8,953 bases of DNA, from positions 1 through 8,953 of the forward strand of contig JAEZMT010000016.1 in NCBI GenBank assembly GCA_023442085.1. Direction: 5' to 3'. Shown in pieces: positions 1 to 8,142 of the stretch. Below the pieces are notes generated by a model. That model searched no databases, was not told the DNA's origin, and saw only the letters and a list, made by a program, of their open reading frames with translations. Each line of letters starts with the position of its first letter. Position 1 is the stretch's first letter. A program made the translations under genes and the position numbers. The stretch is from Pseudomonadota bacterium. Lineage in GTDB: Bacteria > Pseudomonadota > Alphaproteobacteria > Rhizobiales > Xanthobacteraceae.

Positions 1-242
1 CCGAGGAGAGCGGCGTGGTACGGCACCCCTCCGCCCAAGTCAAGCAAGCCGCGCATTTTTTGCGGGTGAGTTGTCCACAGGCTCCGCAAAAGCGAGCAAG
101 TGCAACGCTTTTGGGCCGGCCGGAAGACGGGGATTGTGGGCGGCCGGAGGGCATCTCCAGACCACAGCCGTCATCAACAGCACAGGCTAGGGCCGCTGCC
201 GGAATCACGATGGCTTATGAGGGAAAGCGGAGAGGCCGGACA
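1..242. other. Intergenic DNA downstream of tRNA-Val, no gene seen
   Basis: I find no convincing coding region here; the open frames have arginine- and proline-rich composition with no family resemblance. Two things stand out. A DnaA-box-like nonamer, TTGTCCACA, lies at 71-79 on the plus strand, one base away from the E. coli consensus TTATCCACA. An 8-bp inverted repeat (CAAAAGCG at 87-94, CGCTTTTG at 106-113) follows it. No T-rich tail follows the repeat, so it is not an obvious terminator. The neighbouring gene to the left is outside the window. Confidence 0.6.
87..113. repeat. 8-bp inverted repeat with 11-base spacer
   Basis: CAAAAGCG at 87-94 is perfectly complementary to CGCTTTTG at 106-113. 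It could form an RNA hairpin or be a protein-binding dyad. It sits 7 bases after the DnaA-box-like TTGTCCACA. No U-tract follows on either strand. Its function is unknown. Confidence 0.5.
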
Positions 243-318
243 TGGTGGGCGGTGACGGGCTCGAACCGCCGACCCTCTCGGTGTAAACGAGATGCTCTAC
301 CAACTGAGCTAACCGCCC
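243..318 (-). tRNA. tRNA-Val (anticodon UAC)
   Basis: This 76-base gene reads on the minus strand from 318 to 243 and decodes GUA, and by wobble other valine codons. The seven-pair acceptor stem is perfect (GGGCGGT at 312-318 against ACCGCCC at 247-253). The D arm has the usual AGCTCAGTTGGTAGAGC pattern. The anticodon stem TCTCG/CGAGA encloses the loop TTTACAC, giving anticodon TAC. The T arm carries GGTTCGAGCCC. The discriminator A and the 3' CCA are encoded in the DNA (243-246). A sigma-70-like promoter sits just upstream at 341-369, so the gene is probably transcribed on its own and not only by read-through from hupB. There is no sign of truncation or of an integrated element at its 3' end. 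Confidence 0.97.
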
Positions 319-340
319 GGTCGTCGCACGACCTTTGCGC

Positions 341-369
341 GCTATAATCCGCTCCGGCCCGAGCGGCAA
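341..369 (-). promoter_or_regulatory. Probable sigma-70-type promoter of tRNA-Val
   Basis: On the minus strand a -35 element TTGCCG (364-369) is separated by exactly 17 bases from a -10 element TATAGC (341-346). Transcription would begin near 333-335, about 15 bases before the tRNA 5' end at 318, a normal leader length for a tRNA. The call rests on hexamer likeness, spacing and position. Start-site data would settle it. Confidence 0.55.
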
Positions 370-753
370 GGGTAGGCATCAGGATGGGCCGCAGAGCGCG
401 CGGCCTTCCATCATCGTCGTCGATTCCCAAAGCGCGAGGCCCGGTGCGAACGCGAGTGATCGAGGCACCAACCGCGCGCCATCGCCCCCTCGAGGGTCCT
501 CTACGACAGCGCTGGACGGGGCTTGGGGGAAGCGGGTGCCACGCCCAAAAACGCGAATGGCACGCCCTGCTTCATTCATCTTCCGACAGGCGGCAATGCA
601 GCCAAGCGGCAACGAAGCTTGCCAGATCGGGGACGCTCCGCCCGGTACGGCCGGGCCGGGAGCGTCCGGATAGCCCGCCGGACATCCGTCCGGAGAGGCA
701 CATGGAGCGGCGATCGCGGCCGGCGCAGCGTGCGTCCGGGCCGCAAGGCCGGA
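370..753. other. Intergenic DNA between hupB and the tRNA-Val promoter, no gene seen
   Basis: With the promoter at 341-369, this makes up the 435 bases between hupB and tRNA-Val. Open frames cross it on both strands, but they overlap each other and have no recognisable protein content. It holds a GC-rich hairpin just past the hupB stop (631-667), a 10-bp palindrome CCCTCGAGGG, and three copies of CGTCCGG starting at 663, 687 and 733. I assign no function to the palindrome or the repeated heptamer. Confidence 0.6.
631..667 (-). terminator. hupB: Possible hupB terminator hairpin (no U-tract)
   Basis: GGACGCTCC (631-639) pairs with GGAGCGTCC (659-667), and inside this CCCGG (641-645) pairs with CCGGG (651-655). 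The two stems stack into a long GC-rich hairpin starting 87 bases after the hupB stop. No run of U follows on the minus strand, so intrinsic termination is uncertain. It may instead protect the 3' end of the hupB message. Confidence 0.4.
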
Positions 754-1032
754 TCAGTCGTTCACTGCTTCCTTGAGGCCCTTGCCGGGGGTGAACTTCG
801 GCGCCTTGGAAGCCTTGATCTTCACCGGCTTGCCGGTGCGCGGGTTGCGGCCTTCACGGGCAGCGCGCGTCACCACGGAGAAGCTGCCGAAACCGATCAG
901 CTTGACTTCCTCGCCATCCTTGAGCGCCTTGGCGATGATGTCGAAGGTCGCGTCCACAGCCGCAGCCGCAGCGGTCTTCGTCAGCTTCGCCTCTTCGGCC
1001 ACGGCGGCGATCAGTTCGTTCTTGGTGGTCAT
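754..1032 (-). CDS. hupB: HU-type histone-like DNA-binding protein
   Basis: HU is a small basic nucleoid protein that binds DNA as a dimer, bends it and constrains supercoils. The gene encodes 92 residues, the normal length (about 90). The N-terminal helical dimerisation region is at about 1-40. The family signature follows at 47-67 (GFGSFSV, then GRNPRTG). The flexible DNA-binding arm carries Pro64 at its tip, the residue that intercalates into DNA in HU/IHF proteins. The C-terminus SKAPKFTPGKGLKEAV is canonical. I chose the ATG at 1032 because an AAGGAAAGG ribosome-binding site lies just upstream and the product starts MTTKNEL, as in other HU proteins. The longer open frame to 1254 would add 74 unrelated residues. 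It is the last protein gene of the cluster, and its stop is 322 bases past that of lon, the position hupB also holds in E. coli. Whether it pairs with itself or a second HU subunit cannot be seen here. Confidence 0.96.
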   Translation of the reverse strand: MTTKNELIAAVAEEAKLTKTAAAAAVDATFDIIAKALKDGEEVKLIGFGSFSVVTRAAREGRNPRTGKPVKIKASKAPKFTPGKGLKEAVND

Positions 1033-1068
1033 CTGACCTTTCCTTCCGTTGTCAGAACGCGAATCGTG

Positions 1069-1082
1069 CAGGGCGAGCCCTG
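1069..1082. repeat. 6-2-6 dyad in the hupB leader
   Basis: CAGGGC (1069-1074) and GCCCTG (1077-1082) form an inverted repeat with a two-base centre, 37 bases upstream of the hupB start codon. It would fall in the 5' leader if transcription starts near 1089. It could be an operator or a small hairpin. Confidence 0.35.
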
Positions 1083-1095
1083 AACGAACGGCGCG

Positions 1096-1123
1096 AGCAT
1101 CACGGAAAATAAGGCTTTTGCAA
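1096..1123 (-). promoter_or_regulatory. Weak candidate hupB promoter
   Basis: The minus strand carries TTGCAA (1118-1123), 16 bases, then GATGCT (1096-1101). The -35 is good, but the -10 matches only three of six consensus positions. The start would be near 1089, giving a leader of about 57 bases. I offer it as the best candidate in the lon-hupB gap, not a firm call. Confidence 0.28.
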
Positions 1124-1319
1124 GCGTGATCGGCGCCAAACCCGCACCAATGCACGATTTTGCGCCTTGCGCCTGCGAACAGAAAGGGCGTGCGCGAGCG
1201 ACGTGAGCGCGTCGTCGCCAGGTCTAAGTCCCTGAAAAGATTGAGGCCGTGCACCGCGCTCCCCGGAGGTCCGGAGATAGTGGCGACACGCCCTCTAAAA
1301 ATGTTCAGAAACTGTTGAT

Positions 1320-1349
1320 ACAGGCCGGGTTGCGGACAATCCGGCCTGT
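1320..1349. terminator. Bidirectional-type terminator hairpin after lon
   Basis: ACAGGCCGG (1320-1328) pairs with CCGGCCTGT (1341-1349). On the plus strand the pairing continues through a G-U pair and three more pairs, giving a 13-bp stem with loop CGGA, followed by TTTT at 1349-1352. On the minus strand, the lon direction, the same hairpin has one A-C mismatch and is followed by ATCAACAGTTT, a poorer tail. It starts 5 bases past the lon stop codon, so ending or protecting the lon message is the natural role, but the T-run favours the opposite strand. Confidence 0.6.
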
Positions 1350-1354
1350 TTTCG

Positions 1355-3775
<2,421 letters not shown>

Positions 3776-3794
3776 GACGCAATCCTTTCAAGAA

Positions 3795-3841
3795 GTGCAC
3801 GCGCTGGATTTGGGCGCAGAACTGCGTTGCCGCGCGTGCAC
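3795..3841 (-). promoter_or_regulatory. 10-bp inverted repeat next to the lon ribosome-binding site
   Basis: GTGCACGCGC (3795-3804) and GCGCGTGCAC (3832-3841) are perfectly complementary, with 27 bases between them. In the lon message the second arm ends about 5 bases before the GAAAGGA ribosome-binding site (3783-3789). The hairpin could influence ribosome access or message stability. The dyad could equally be bound as DNA. No known RNA thermometer consensus is evident. Confidence 0.4.
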
Positions 3842-3876
3842 GCGGCCGGAGACGGGTGGGGATTTTCAATGCTGAA

Positions 3877-3890
3877 GCGGCTTTCGCCGC
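3877..3890 (-). other. GNRA-tetraloop hairpin in the lon leader
   Basis: In the minus-strand RNA, GCGGC-GAAA-GCCGC forms a five-pair stem capped by the very stable GAAA tetraloop. It lies between the predicted start (about 3928) and the 10-bp inverted repeat near the ribosome-binding site. The lon leader is therefore likely to be structured. Confidence 0.4.
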
Positions 3891-3934
3891 AGGAGGCACG
3901 AGGTCCGACCCCCGAGACCGGAACTTTCGAAAAG

Positions 3935-3964
3935 TAGATGGACACGCAACCTGCCCGTTTCAAG
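3935..3964 (-). promoter_or_regulatory. Heat-shock (RpoH, sigma-32-type) promoter of lon
   Basis: On the minus strand CTTGAAA (3958-3964) is followed after 16 bases by CCATCTA (3935-3941). The RpoH consensus is CTTGAAA then CCCATNT, with about 11 to 16 bases between; here the -35 is perfect and the -10 reads TCCATCT. Transcription would start near 3928, leaving a leader of about 150 bases. lon is a classical RpoH-regulated gene, so position and family knowledge agree with the motif. Nothing comparable was seen ahead of tig, clpP, clpX or hupB. Confidence 0.72.
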
Positions 3965-4144
3965 GGCACACCATTGACCTCTTTGGGAGACCGGCCCTCG
4001 CGGGCGAGCGCCCCGAGAAGAGGGCGGACCGGTGCCACGGCTCCGGCCGTCATCTCCCGCCTCATGCCCCGCCCCCTGACCCGAGCCGGGACCTTCCGCC
4101 GACCGGAACAGGTCCTGGCCGGCTGAACTCCGGTCGCGTCCCGC

Positions 4145-4176
4145 CCTCTCCCGAAACCGCGAGGTCTGGGGAGAGG
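4145..4176 (-). terminator. clpX: Possible clpX terminator hairpin
   Basis: CCTCTCCC (4145-4152) pairs perfectly with GGGAGAGG (4169-4176) across a 16-base loop, starting 16 bases after the clpX stop. The position is right for a terminator, but no U-tract follows on the minus strand. Termination may be partial or Rho-assisted. Confidence 0.35.
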
Positions 4177-4192
4177 CGCGGAGCCCGACACG

Positions 4193-5461
4193 TCACGCAC
4201 TGGCGCCCGCGTCGCCGACACGGTCGGCGTAGATGTAGAGCGGGCGCGCATTCTGCTCGACGACTTCCCGGCTGATCACCACTTCCTCGACCCCTTCGAG
4301 GCCGGGGAGATCGAACATGGTGTCCAGCAGAATGCCTTCCATGATGGAGCGCAGGCCACGGGCGCCGGTCTTGCGCTCGATCGCCTTGCGGGCGATGGCG
4401 CCGAGGGCCTCCTCGTGGATAGTGAGGTCCACGCTCTCCATCTCGAACAGCCGCTGGTACTGCTTGACCAGCGCGTTCTTCGGCTCGGAGAGGATCTTCT
4501 TCAGCGCCTCCTCGTCGAGGTCACCCAGCGTCGCCAGCACGGGCAGACGGCCGATGAACTCGGGAATGAGGCCGTACTTCAGCAGATCCTCGGGCTCGAC
4601 TTCACGGAACACCTCGCCGGGCCGGCGATCCTCGGGCGGCGCCACCTTGGCCTGGAAGCCGATGGAGGTGGAGCCCTTGGACCGCGAAGAGATGATCTTG
4701 TCGAGGCCGGCGAAGGCGCCGCCGCAGATGAAGAGGATGTTGGTGGTGTCCACCTGCAGGAATTCCTGCTGGGGATGCTTGCGGCCGCCCTGAGGGGGAA
4801 CGGAAGCCACGGTGCCTTCCATGATCTTCAGCAGGGCCTGCTGCACGCCCTCGCCCGAGACGTCCCGGGTGATCGACGGATTGTCGGATTTGCGACTGAT
4901 CTTGTCGATCTCGTCGATGTAGACGATGCCGCGCTGGGCCCGCTCGACATTGTAGTCGGCCGCCTGGAGCAGCTTGAGGATGATGTTCTCCACGTCCTCG
5001 CCCACGTAGCCGGCTTCGGTGAGCGTGGTGGCGTCGGCCATGGTGAAGGGCACGTCGAGGATGCGTGCCAGCGTCTGCGCGAGCAGCGTCTTGCCGGAGC
5101 CGGTGGGCCCGATCAGCAGGATGTTGGACTTCGCGAGTTCCACGTCGCCATGTTTGGTGGCGTGGTTGAGACGCTTGTAGTGGTTGTGCACCGCAACCGA
5201 GAGGACCTTCTTCGCGTGGTCCTGACCGATGACGTAGTCATCGAGGACCTTGCGGATCTCCTTCGGGGTCGGGATGCCATCCCGCGACTTCACCAGAGAG
5301 GACTTCGACTCTTCCCGGATGATGTCCATGCACAACTCGACGCATTCGTCGCAGATGAACACGGTGGGTCCGGCGATGAGCTTCCTGACCTCATGCTGGC
5401 TTTTGCCGCAGAACGAGCAATAAAGCGTGTTCTTGCTGTCGCTGCCGCCGGTCTTGCTCAT
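4193..5461 (-). CDS. clpX: ATP-dependent Clp protease ATP-binding subunit ClpX
   Basis: ClpX is a hexameric AAA+ unfoldase that recognises degradation tags, unfolds the substrate and threads it into ClpP. The product is 422 residues, the usual length. The N-terminal zinc-binding domain has Cys15, Cys18, Cys37 and Cys40. Walker A GPTGSGKT is at 118-125 and the pore-1 loop GYVG at 151-154. Walker B (YIDEID) runs to 186, with Asp183 and Glu184 as key residues. The pore-2 loop RKH is at 227-229 and the ClpP-docking IGF loop at 267-269. The arginine finger in FIGR is Arg305, and the sensor-2 motif GAR has Arg368. All key residues are present, so it should be active with the neighbouring ClpP. The ATG at 5461 follows an AGGAG site with 7-base spacing. 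It is 477 bases downstream of clpP, past a terminator, which suggests its own promoter. In Caulobacter and relatives ClpXP is essential for cell-cycle proteolysis; that role is inferred here. Confidence 0.98.
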   Translation of the reverse strand: MSKTGGSDSKNTLYCSFCGKSQHEVRKLIAGPTVFICDECVELCMDIIREESKSSLVKSRDGIPTPKEIRKVLDDYVIGQDHAKKVLSVAVHNHYKRLNHATKHGDVELAKSNILLIGPTGSGKTLLAQTLARILDVPFTMADATTLTEAGYVGEDVENIILKLLQAADYNVERAQRGIVYIDEIDKISRKSDNPSITRDVSGEGVQQALLKIMEGTVASVPPQGGRKHPQQEFLQVDTTNILFICGGAFAGLDKIISSRSKGSTSIGFQAKVAPPEDRRPGEVFREVEPEDLLKYGLIPEFIGRLPVLATLGDLDEEALKKILSEPKNALVKQYQRLFEMESVDLTIHEEALGAIARKAIERKTGARGLRSIMEGILLDTMFDLPGLEGVEEVVISREVVEQNARPLYIYADRVGDAGASA

Positions 5462-5769
5462 CTCACGTCTCCTAGTGCCCTCACGAACCGGACATTTGGA
5501 CCGGCCGACCCGTCAGGGCCTCGTATGGGGTTTGTACGAAGCAAAAACCTCGCCAAACCCGAATGTGGTGATCCACTTCCCAAAAGCCAATCACCCTGAG
5601 GCGACGCGATCAAGGCAGGCGGACGACATTCCCCAGACCAAGGGACGCGCCGCCGCCGACCTGAAGGTCGCGCCGTCCGCCGATCGTCTGCTCACGACCT
5701 TTCGCAATCCTGAACCCGGGACTTATTACGAAGCCCGGACCCCGACGGTTCATGGCCCTGAAACGCGAA
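5462..5769. other. Leader and promoter region of clpX, no gene seen
   Basis: The stretch between the clpP terminator and the clpX start codon has no supported gene. A weak promoter candidate lies at 5725-5753. A 7-bp inverted repeat (AAGGTCG at 5664-5670 with CGACCTT at 5695-5701) would fall in the leader. The minus strand also has CCCCATAC near 5525, which resembles an RpoH -10, but no CTTGAA lies at the right distance. Confidence 0.55.
5725..5753 (-). promoter_or_regulatory. Weak candidate clpX promoter
   Basis: The minus strand reads ATGAAC (5748-5753), 17 bases, then CGTAAT (5725-5730). Each hexamer is a partial match to the sigma-70 consensus, and the spacing is ideal. It lies immediately downstream of the clpP terminator, where an independent clpX promoter would be expected. 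The leader would be about 255 bases. Confidence 0.27.
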
Positions 5770-5793
5770 GGCCCCCACCATGAGGCGGGGGCC
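5770..5793 (-). terminator. clpP: Rho-independent-type terminator of clpP
   Basis: GGCCCCC (5770-5776) pairs with GGGGGCC (5787-5793). After one A/C mismatch two more pairs close the four-base loop ATGA. On the minus strand the tail reads TTCGCGTTTC, moderately U-rich. It lies about 145 bases past the clpP stop. This short, very GC-rich form with a weak U-tail is common in GC-rich alphaproteobacteria. It probably separates most clpP transcription from clpX. Confidence 0.62.
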
Positions 5794-5938
5794 GACAACG
5801 CGGCATCCGATGCCGGCTTAACGACATGCAAGCGCGATCTTGCACCGCACGCAAGTGGGGCATTGCGAGAACGCCGGGCGTGTTGCCCAACTATCGCTAT
5901 CGCCTTGCCCCCGCCTGCGGCCAAGCTGACGCTCAACC

Positions 5939-6574
5939 TCAGGCAGCCTTGCTGGCCTCGTCGGTCGGGCGCTTGTCGATCACGGAATCGATGAGCCCGA
6001 ACTCCTTGGCGGCCTCGGAGGTCATGAAGTTGTCGCGCTCGAGGGCGTTCTCGATGGCGTCGAACGACTGGCCGGTATGCTTCACATAGATTTCATTTAG
6101 CCGCTTCTTGAGGCTGAGGATTTCCTGCGCGTGGAGCATGATGTCCGTCACCTGGCCCTGGAAGCCGCCGGACGGCTGGTGGACCATGATTCGCGCGTTC
6201 GGCAGGGCGAATCGCATGCCCTTCTCGCCCGCGGTCAGCAGCAGCGAGCCCATGGAAGCGGCCTGGCCGATGCAGAGCGTCGACACCGCCGGCTTGATGA
6301 ACTGCATGGTGTCGTAGATGGCGAGGCCCGACGTCACCACTCCCCCGGGGGAGTTGATGTACATCGAGATTTCCTTCTTCGGATTGTCCGCCTCAAGGAA
6401 CAGGAGCTGGGCCACCGCGAGGGTGGACATGCCGTCCTCGACCGGGCCGGTGAGGAAAAGGATGCGCTCCTTCAGGAGGCGGGAAAAGATGTCGTAGGAC
6501 CGCTCGCCACGGTTGGTCTGCTCGACCACCATGGGGATCAGGTAATTCATGTAAGTATCAACAGGATCACGCAT
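5939..6574 (-). CDS. clpP: ATP-dependent Clp protease proteolytic subunit ClpP
   Basis: ClpP forms the two-ring, 14-subunit serine protease chamber that degrades proteins unfolded by ClpX or ClpA in the cytoplasm. The product is 211 residues (207 in E. coli). The catalytic triad is complete: Ser107 in GQAASMGS, His132 in MVHQPSGG and Asp181 in ERDNF, with the same spacing as in E. coli. The oxyanion region SPGG is at 75-78. Starting at 6574 gives MRDPVDTYMN, close to the usual ClpP N-terminus with a short propeptide. A GTG at 6619 would add 15 residues, but it falls inside the strong tig-clpP hairpin, so I reject it. The only Shine-Dalgarno-like run, GGGGGA, lies inside the palindrome CCCCCGGGGG at 6582-6591, which is unusual. 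The gene is 99 bases downstream of tig and may be partly co-transcribed with it. Confidence 0.97.
   Translation of the reverse strand: MRDPVDTYMNYLIPMVVEQTNRGERSYDIFSRLLKERILFLTGPVEDGMSTLAVAQLLFLEADNPKKEISMYINSPGGVVTSGLAIYDTMQFIKPAVSTLCIGQAASMGSLLLTAGEKGMRFALPNARIMVHQPSGGFQGQVTDIMLHAQEILSLKKRLNEIYVKHTGQSFDAIENALERDNFMTSEAAKEFGLIDSVIDKRPTDEASKAA
6339..6354. repeat. 16-bp perfect palindrome inside clpP
   Basis: ACTCCCCCGGGGGAGT is a perfect palindrome within the codons for the SPGGVV segment of ClpP. Its core TCCCCCGGGGG recurs at 6581-6591, just ahead of the clpP start codon. The coding copy follows conserved amino acids in GC-rich codons, so it may be incidental. Confidence 0.5.
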
Positions 6575-6581
6575 CTTAAAT

Positions 6582-6591
6582 CCCCCGGGGG
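6582..6591 (-). promoter_or_regulatory. Palindrome covering the clpP ribosome-binding site
   Basis: CCCCCGGGGG lies 7 bases upstream of the clpP ATG, and its G-half supplies the only Shine-Dalgarno-like sequence (GGGGGA). A 10-bp palindrome with no loop cannot fold fully on itself, but the C-run just upstream could pair with the G-run in slipped registers or between molecules and reduce ribosome access. Confidence 0.35.
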
Positions 6592-6614
6592 GCGCATGGG
6601 AGGGCGCGGGTAAG

Positions 6615-6636
6615 GGCACGCCGCTGCCGGCGTGCC
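6615..6636 (-). terminator. Strong hairpin between tig and clpP, terminator or attenuator
   Basis: GGCACGCC (6615-6622) pairs perfectly with GGCGTGCC (6629-6636), and a further G-C pair closes a four-base loop, for nine pairs in all. It begins 37 bases after the tig stop and ends 40 bases before the clpP start. On the minus strand the tail is CTTACCC, not a U-run. It therefore probably acts as a partial terminator or processing site that sets the tig to clpP ratio. Confidence 0.5.
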
Positions 6637-6673
6637 GCGCGATTTCGTCGCAGGACGGATCGCGGCCCGAGCC

Positions 6674-8026
6674 TCAGGCCGCCTTCTCGTCCTCGTCATC
6701 CTTGAAGAGCTCTTCCTTGGTGACCGTCTTCTCGGTCACGTTGACAAGCTCCAGGAGGAAGTCGACGACCTTCTCCTCGAACAGGGGGGCGCGCACGGAT
6801 GCCAGAGCCTCGGGGGTGCGGCGGTAATAGTCCCACACCTGCTGCTCCTGGCCGGGGAACTGGCGGGCCCGTTCGACCACCGCGCGCGTCACCTCGTCAT
6901 CGGAAACCTGGATATTGTTGCGCTCGCCGATTTCCGCAAGCACCAGGCCGAGGCGCACGCGGCGCTCGGCGATGCGGCGGTAATCCTGGCGCGCCTCTTC
7001 CTCGGTGGTGCCTTCATCGGCGAAGGTCCGGCTCTGGGCGGCGAGATCCTCGTTCACCCGGCTCCACACGCCGTAGAATTCCTGCTCCACGAGGCCTTCC
7101 GGCACGTCGAACTTGTGGGTGGCGTCGAGGCCGTCGAGCAGGGCGCGCTTCACCTTCTGGCGGGCGGCGCCGGCATATTCCTGCGCGATGCGGGCCTTCA
7201 CCGTCTCGCGGAGCTTCTCGAGGCTCTCCTGACCGAGGGTCTTGGCGAACTCGTCATCGACAGTGACCGCGCCGGGCGCGTCGACGGACTTCACGGTCAC
7301 CTCGAAGGTCGCGGCCTTGCCGGCGAGCTCCTTGGCGGCATAGCCCTCGGGGAAGGTGACGCTCAGGGTGCGGTTCTCACCGGCGGTGGCGCCGACGAGT
7401 TGCTCCTCGAAGCCGGGGATGAAGCCCTTGGAGCCGAGCAGGACGTCGATGTCCTGACCTTCGCCGCCCTGGAACTTCTCGCCGTCCACGTAGCCGGTGA
7501 AGTCGATGGTGAGGCGGTCGCCGTCGGCGGCGGGGCCGTCCTTGGTCGCGAAGGGGCGGTTGGCGTCGGCGATGCGCTGAACGGCCTCGTCCACCTCGGC
7601 GTCGGTCACCTCCACCACCGGCTTCTCGACGGCGATGTCCTTGAAGTTGCCGAGCTCGATCTTCGGCAGGATCTCCAGCTCCACGTCGTAGGCGAGGTCC
7701 TTGCCGCCATCGAGCAGGGTCTGGAACTGGGGGTCTTCCTCCGGACCCTTGATCCGGGGCTGGAGCGCCAGCTTGAAGCCGTGCTCCTCGACGATCTTGC
7801 CGTTGGTCTCGTTGACGGTCTGCTCGATGATCTCGGACATCACGGACTTGCCGTAGACGCGCTTGAGATGGGCCACGGGCACCTTGCCGGGGCGGAAGCC
7901 GTTCAGCTTCACCTGGCCTTTGAGCTCGTTAAGCCGGGCGTCGGCCCGGGCGTCGAGGTCGGCGGCGGACACCACCACACGGAACGCGCGCTTGAGGCCC
8001 TCGGCCCCGGTCTCGGTCACCTGCAT
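6674..8026 (-). CDS. tig: Trigger factor, ribosome-associated chaperone and peptidyl-prolyl isomerase
   Basis: Trigger factor docks at the ribosome exit tunnel, shields emerging chains and catalyses proline cis-trans isomerisation. The 450-residue product is near the usual length (432 in E. coli). The N-terminal ribosome-binding domain spans about 1-115 and carries the docking signature GFRPGKVP at 43-50 (GFRKGKVP in E. coli). The FKBP-type isomerase domain is at about 160-247, including DFTGYVDGEKF and GFIPGFEEQL. The helical C-terminal substrate-cradling domain runs from about 252 to 430, and an acidic tail DDEDEKAA ends the protein. The ATG at 8026 follows a GAAGG site with about 7-base spacing. 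It is the first protein gene of the cluster, 157 bases downstream of tRNA-Leu in the same direction. Client chains that fail to fold could be passed to the proteases encoded next to it; that link is inferred from context. Confidence 0.97.
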   Translation of the reverse strand: MQVTETGAEGLKRAFRVVVSAADLDARADARLNELKGQVKLNGFRPGKVPVAHLKRVYGKSVMSEIIEQTVNETNGKIVEEHGFKLALQPRIKGPEEDPQFQTLLDGGKDLAYDVELEILPKIELGNFKDIAVEKPVVEVTDAEVDEAVQRIADANRPFATKDGPAADGDRLTIDFTGYVDGEKFQGGEGQDIDVLLGSKGFIPGFEEQLVGATAGENRTLSVTFPEGYAAKELAGKAATFEVTVKSVDAPGAVTVDDEFAKTLGQESLEKLRETVKARIAQEYAGAARQKVKRALLDGLDATHKFDVPEGLVEQEFYGVWSRVNEDLAAQSRTFADEGTTEEEARQDYRRIAERRVRLGLVLAEIGERNNIQVSDDEVTRAVVERARQFPGQEQQVWDYYRRTPEALASVRAPLFEEKVVDFLLELVNVTEKTVTKEELFKDDEDEKAA

Positions 8027-8048
8027 CGTCTTGCCTTCACATCCTCAT

Positions 8049-8061
8049 CGCGCCAGGCGCG
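8049..8061 (-). other. Near-palindrome in the tig leader
   Basis: CGCGCCAGGCGCG is a 6-1-6 dyad 23 bases upstream of the tig start codon and about 10 bases ahead of its ribosome-binding site. It could be a compact dyad or hairpin. I found no convincing sigma-70 or RpoH promoter in the 157 bases between tRNA-Leu and tig, so tig may be read partly from the tRNA promoter. Confidence 0.3.
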
Positions 8062-8142
8062 GTAACTTGAATTCAGCGCTGTCACCGGCATCCCGCGGCA
8101 ATCGCCGGAGGCCGCGCGGCACGGTGGACCTGCTCCCGACCA

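Larger units (their letters stand above)
1033..1354. other. lon-hupB intergenic region (322 bases)
   Basis: No convincing open reading frame lies here. It contains the lon 3' hairpin (1320-1349), an AT-richer patch near 1296-1318, a GCGACG/CGTCGC repeat at 1198-1218, the weak hupB promoter candidate and the leader dyad. The hairpin and the width of the gap suggest that hupB has its own promoter. Confidence 0.55.
3776..4192. other. clpX-lon intergenic region (417 bases)
   Basis: No gene is supported; the open frames on both strands lack any family resemblance and have shifting composition. It contains, in transcription order, the clpX 3' inverted repeat (4145-4176), the RpoH promoter, the tetraloop hairpin and the inverted repeat near the lon ribosome-binding site. 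It therefore looks like a full promoter-plus-leader region, and lon can be transcribed separately from clpX. Confidence 0.65.

Noticed and set aside
15..776. Several plus-strand frames across tRNA-Val and the hupB downstream gap
   Set aside because: They overlap one another, one runs through the tRNA-Val gene, and their composition is Arg/Pro/Ser-rich as expected from random GC-rich DNA.
1033..1254. Longer N-terminus for HU (start at 1254)
   Set aside because: The extra 74 residues are unlike HU, and a good ribosome-binding site precedes the ATG at 1032.
4415..5599. 394-codon open frame antisense to clpX
   Set aside because: Shadow of clpX with the same biased composition and no recognisable domain.
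5727..5752. EcfG-like general-stress promoter (TGAAC, 17 bases, CGTA) ahead of clpX
   Set aside because: It differs from GGAAC and CGTT at a conserved position in each block, so it does not stand as a separate call.
5610..5936. 108-codon minus-strand frame between clpP and clpX
   Set aside because: It starts at a TTG, runs straight through the clpP terminator hairpin, and has no family resemblance.
6575..6619. GTG start 15 codons upstream for ClpP
   Set aside because: The codon lies inside the strong tig-clpP hairpin, and the ATG at 6574 gives the normal ClpP N-terminus.
6632..8065. 477-codon open frame antisense to tig
   Set aside because: Shadow of tig, rich in Leu, Gly, His and Glu, and the strand opposite a complete trigger factor.
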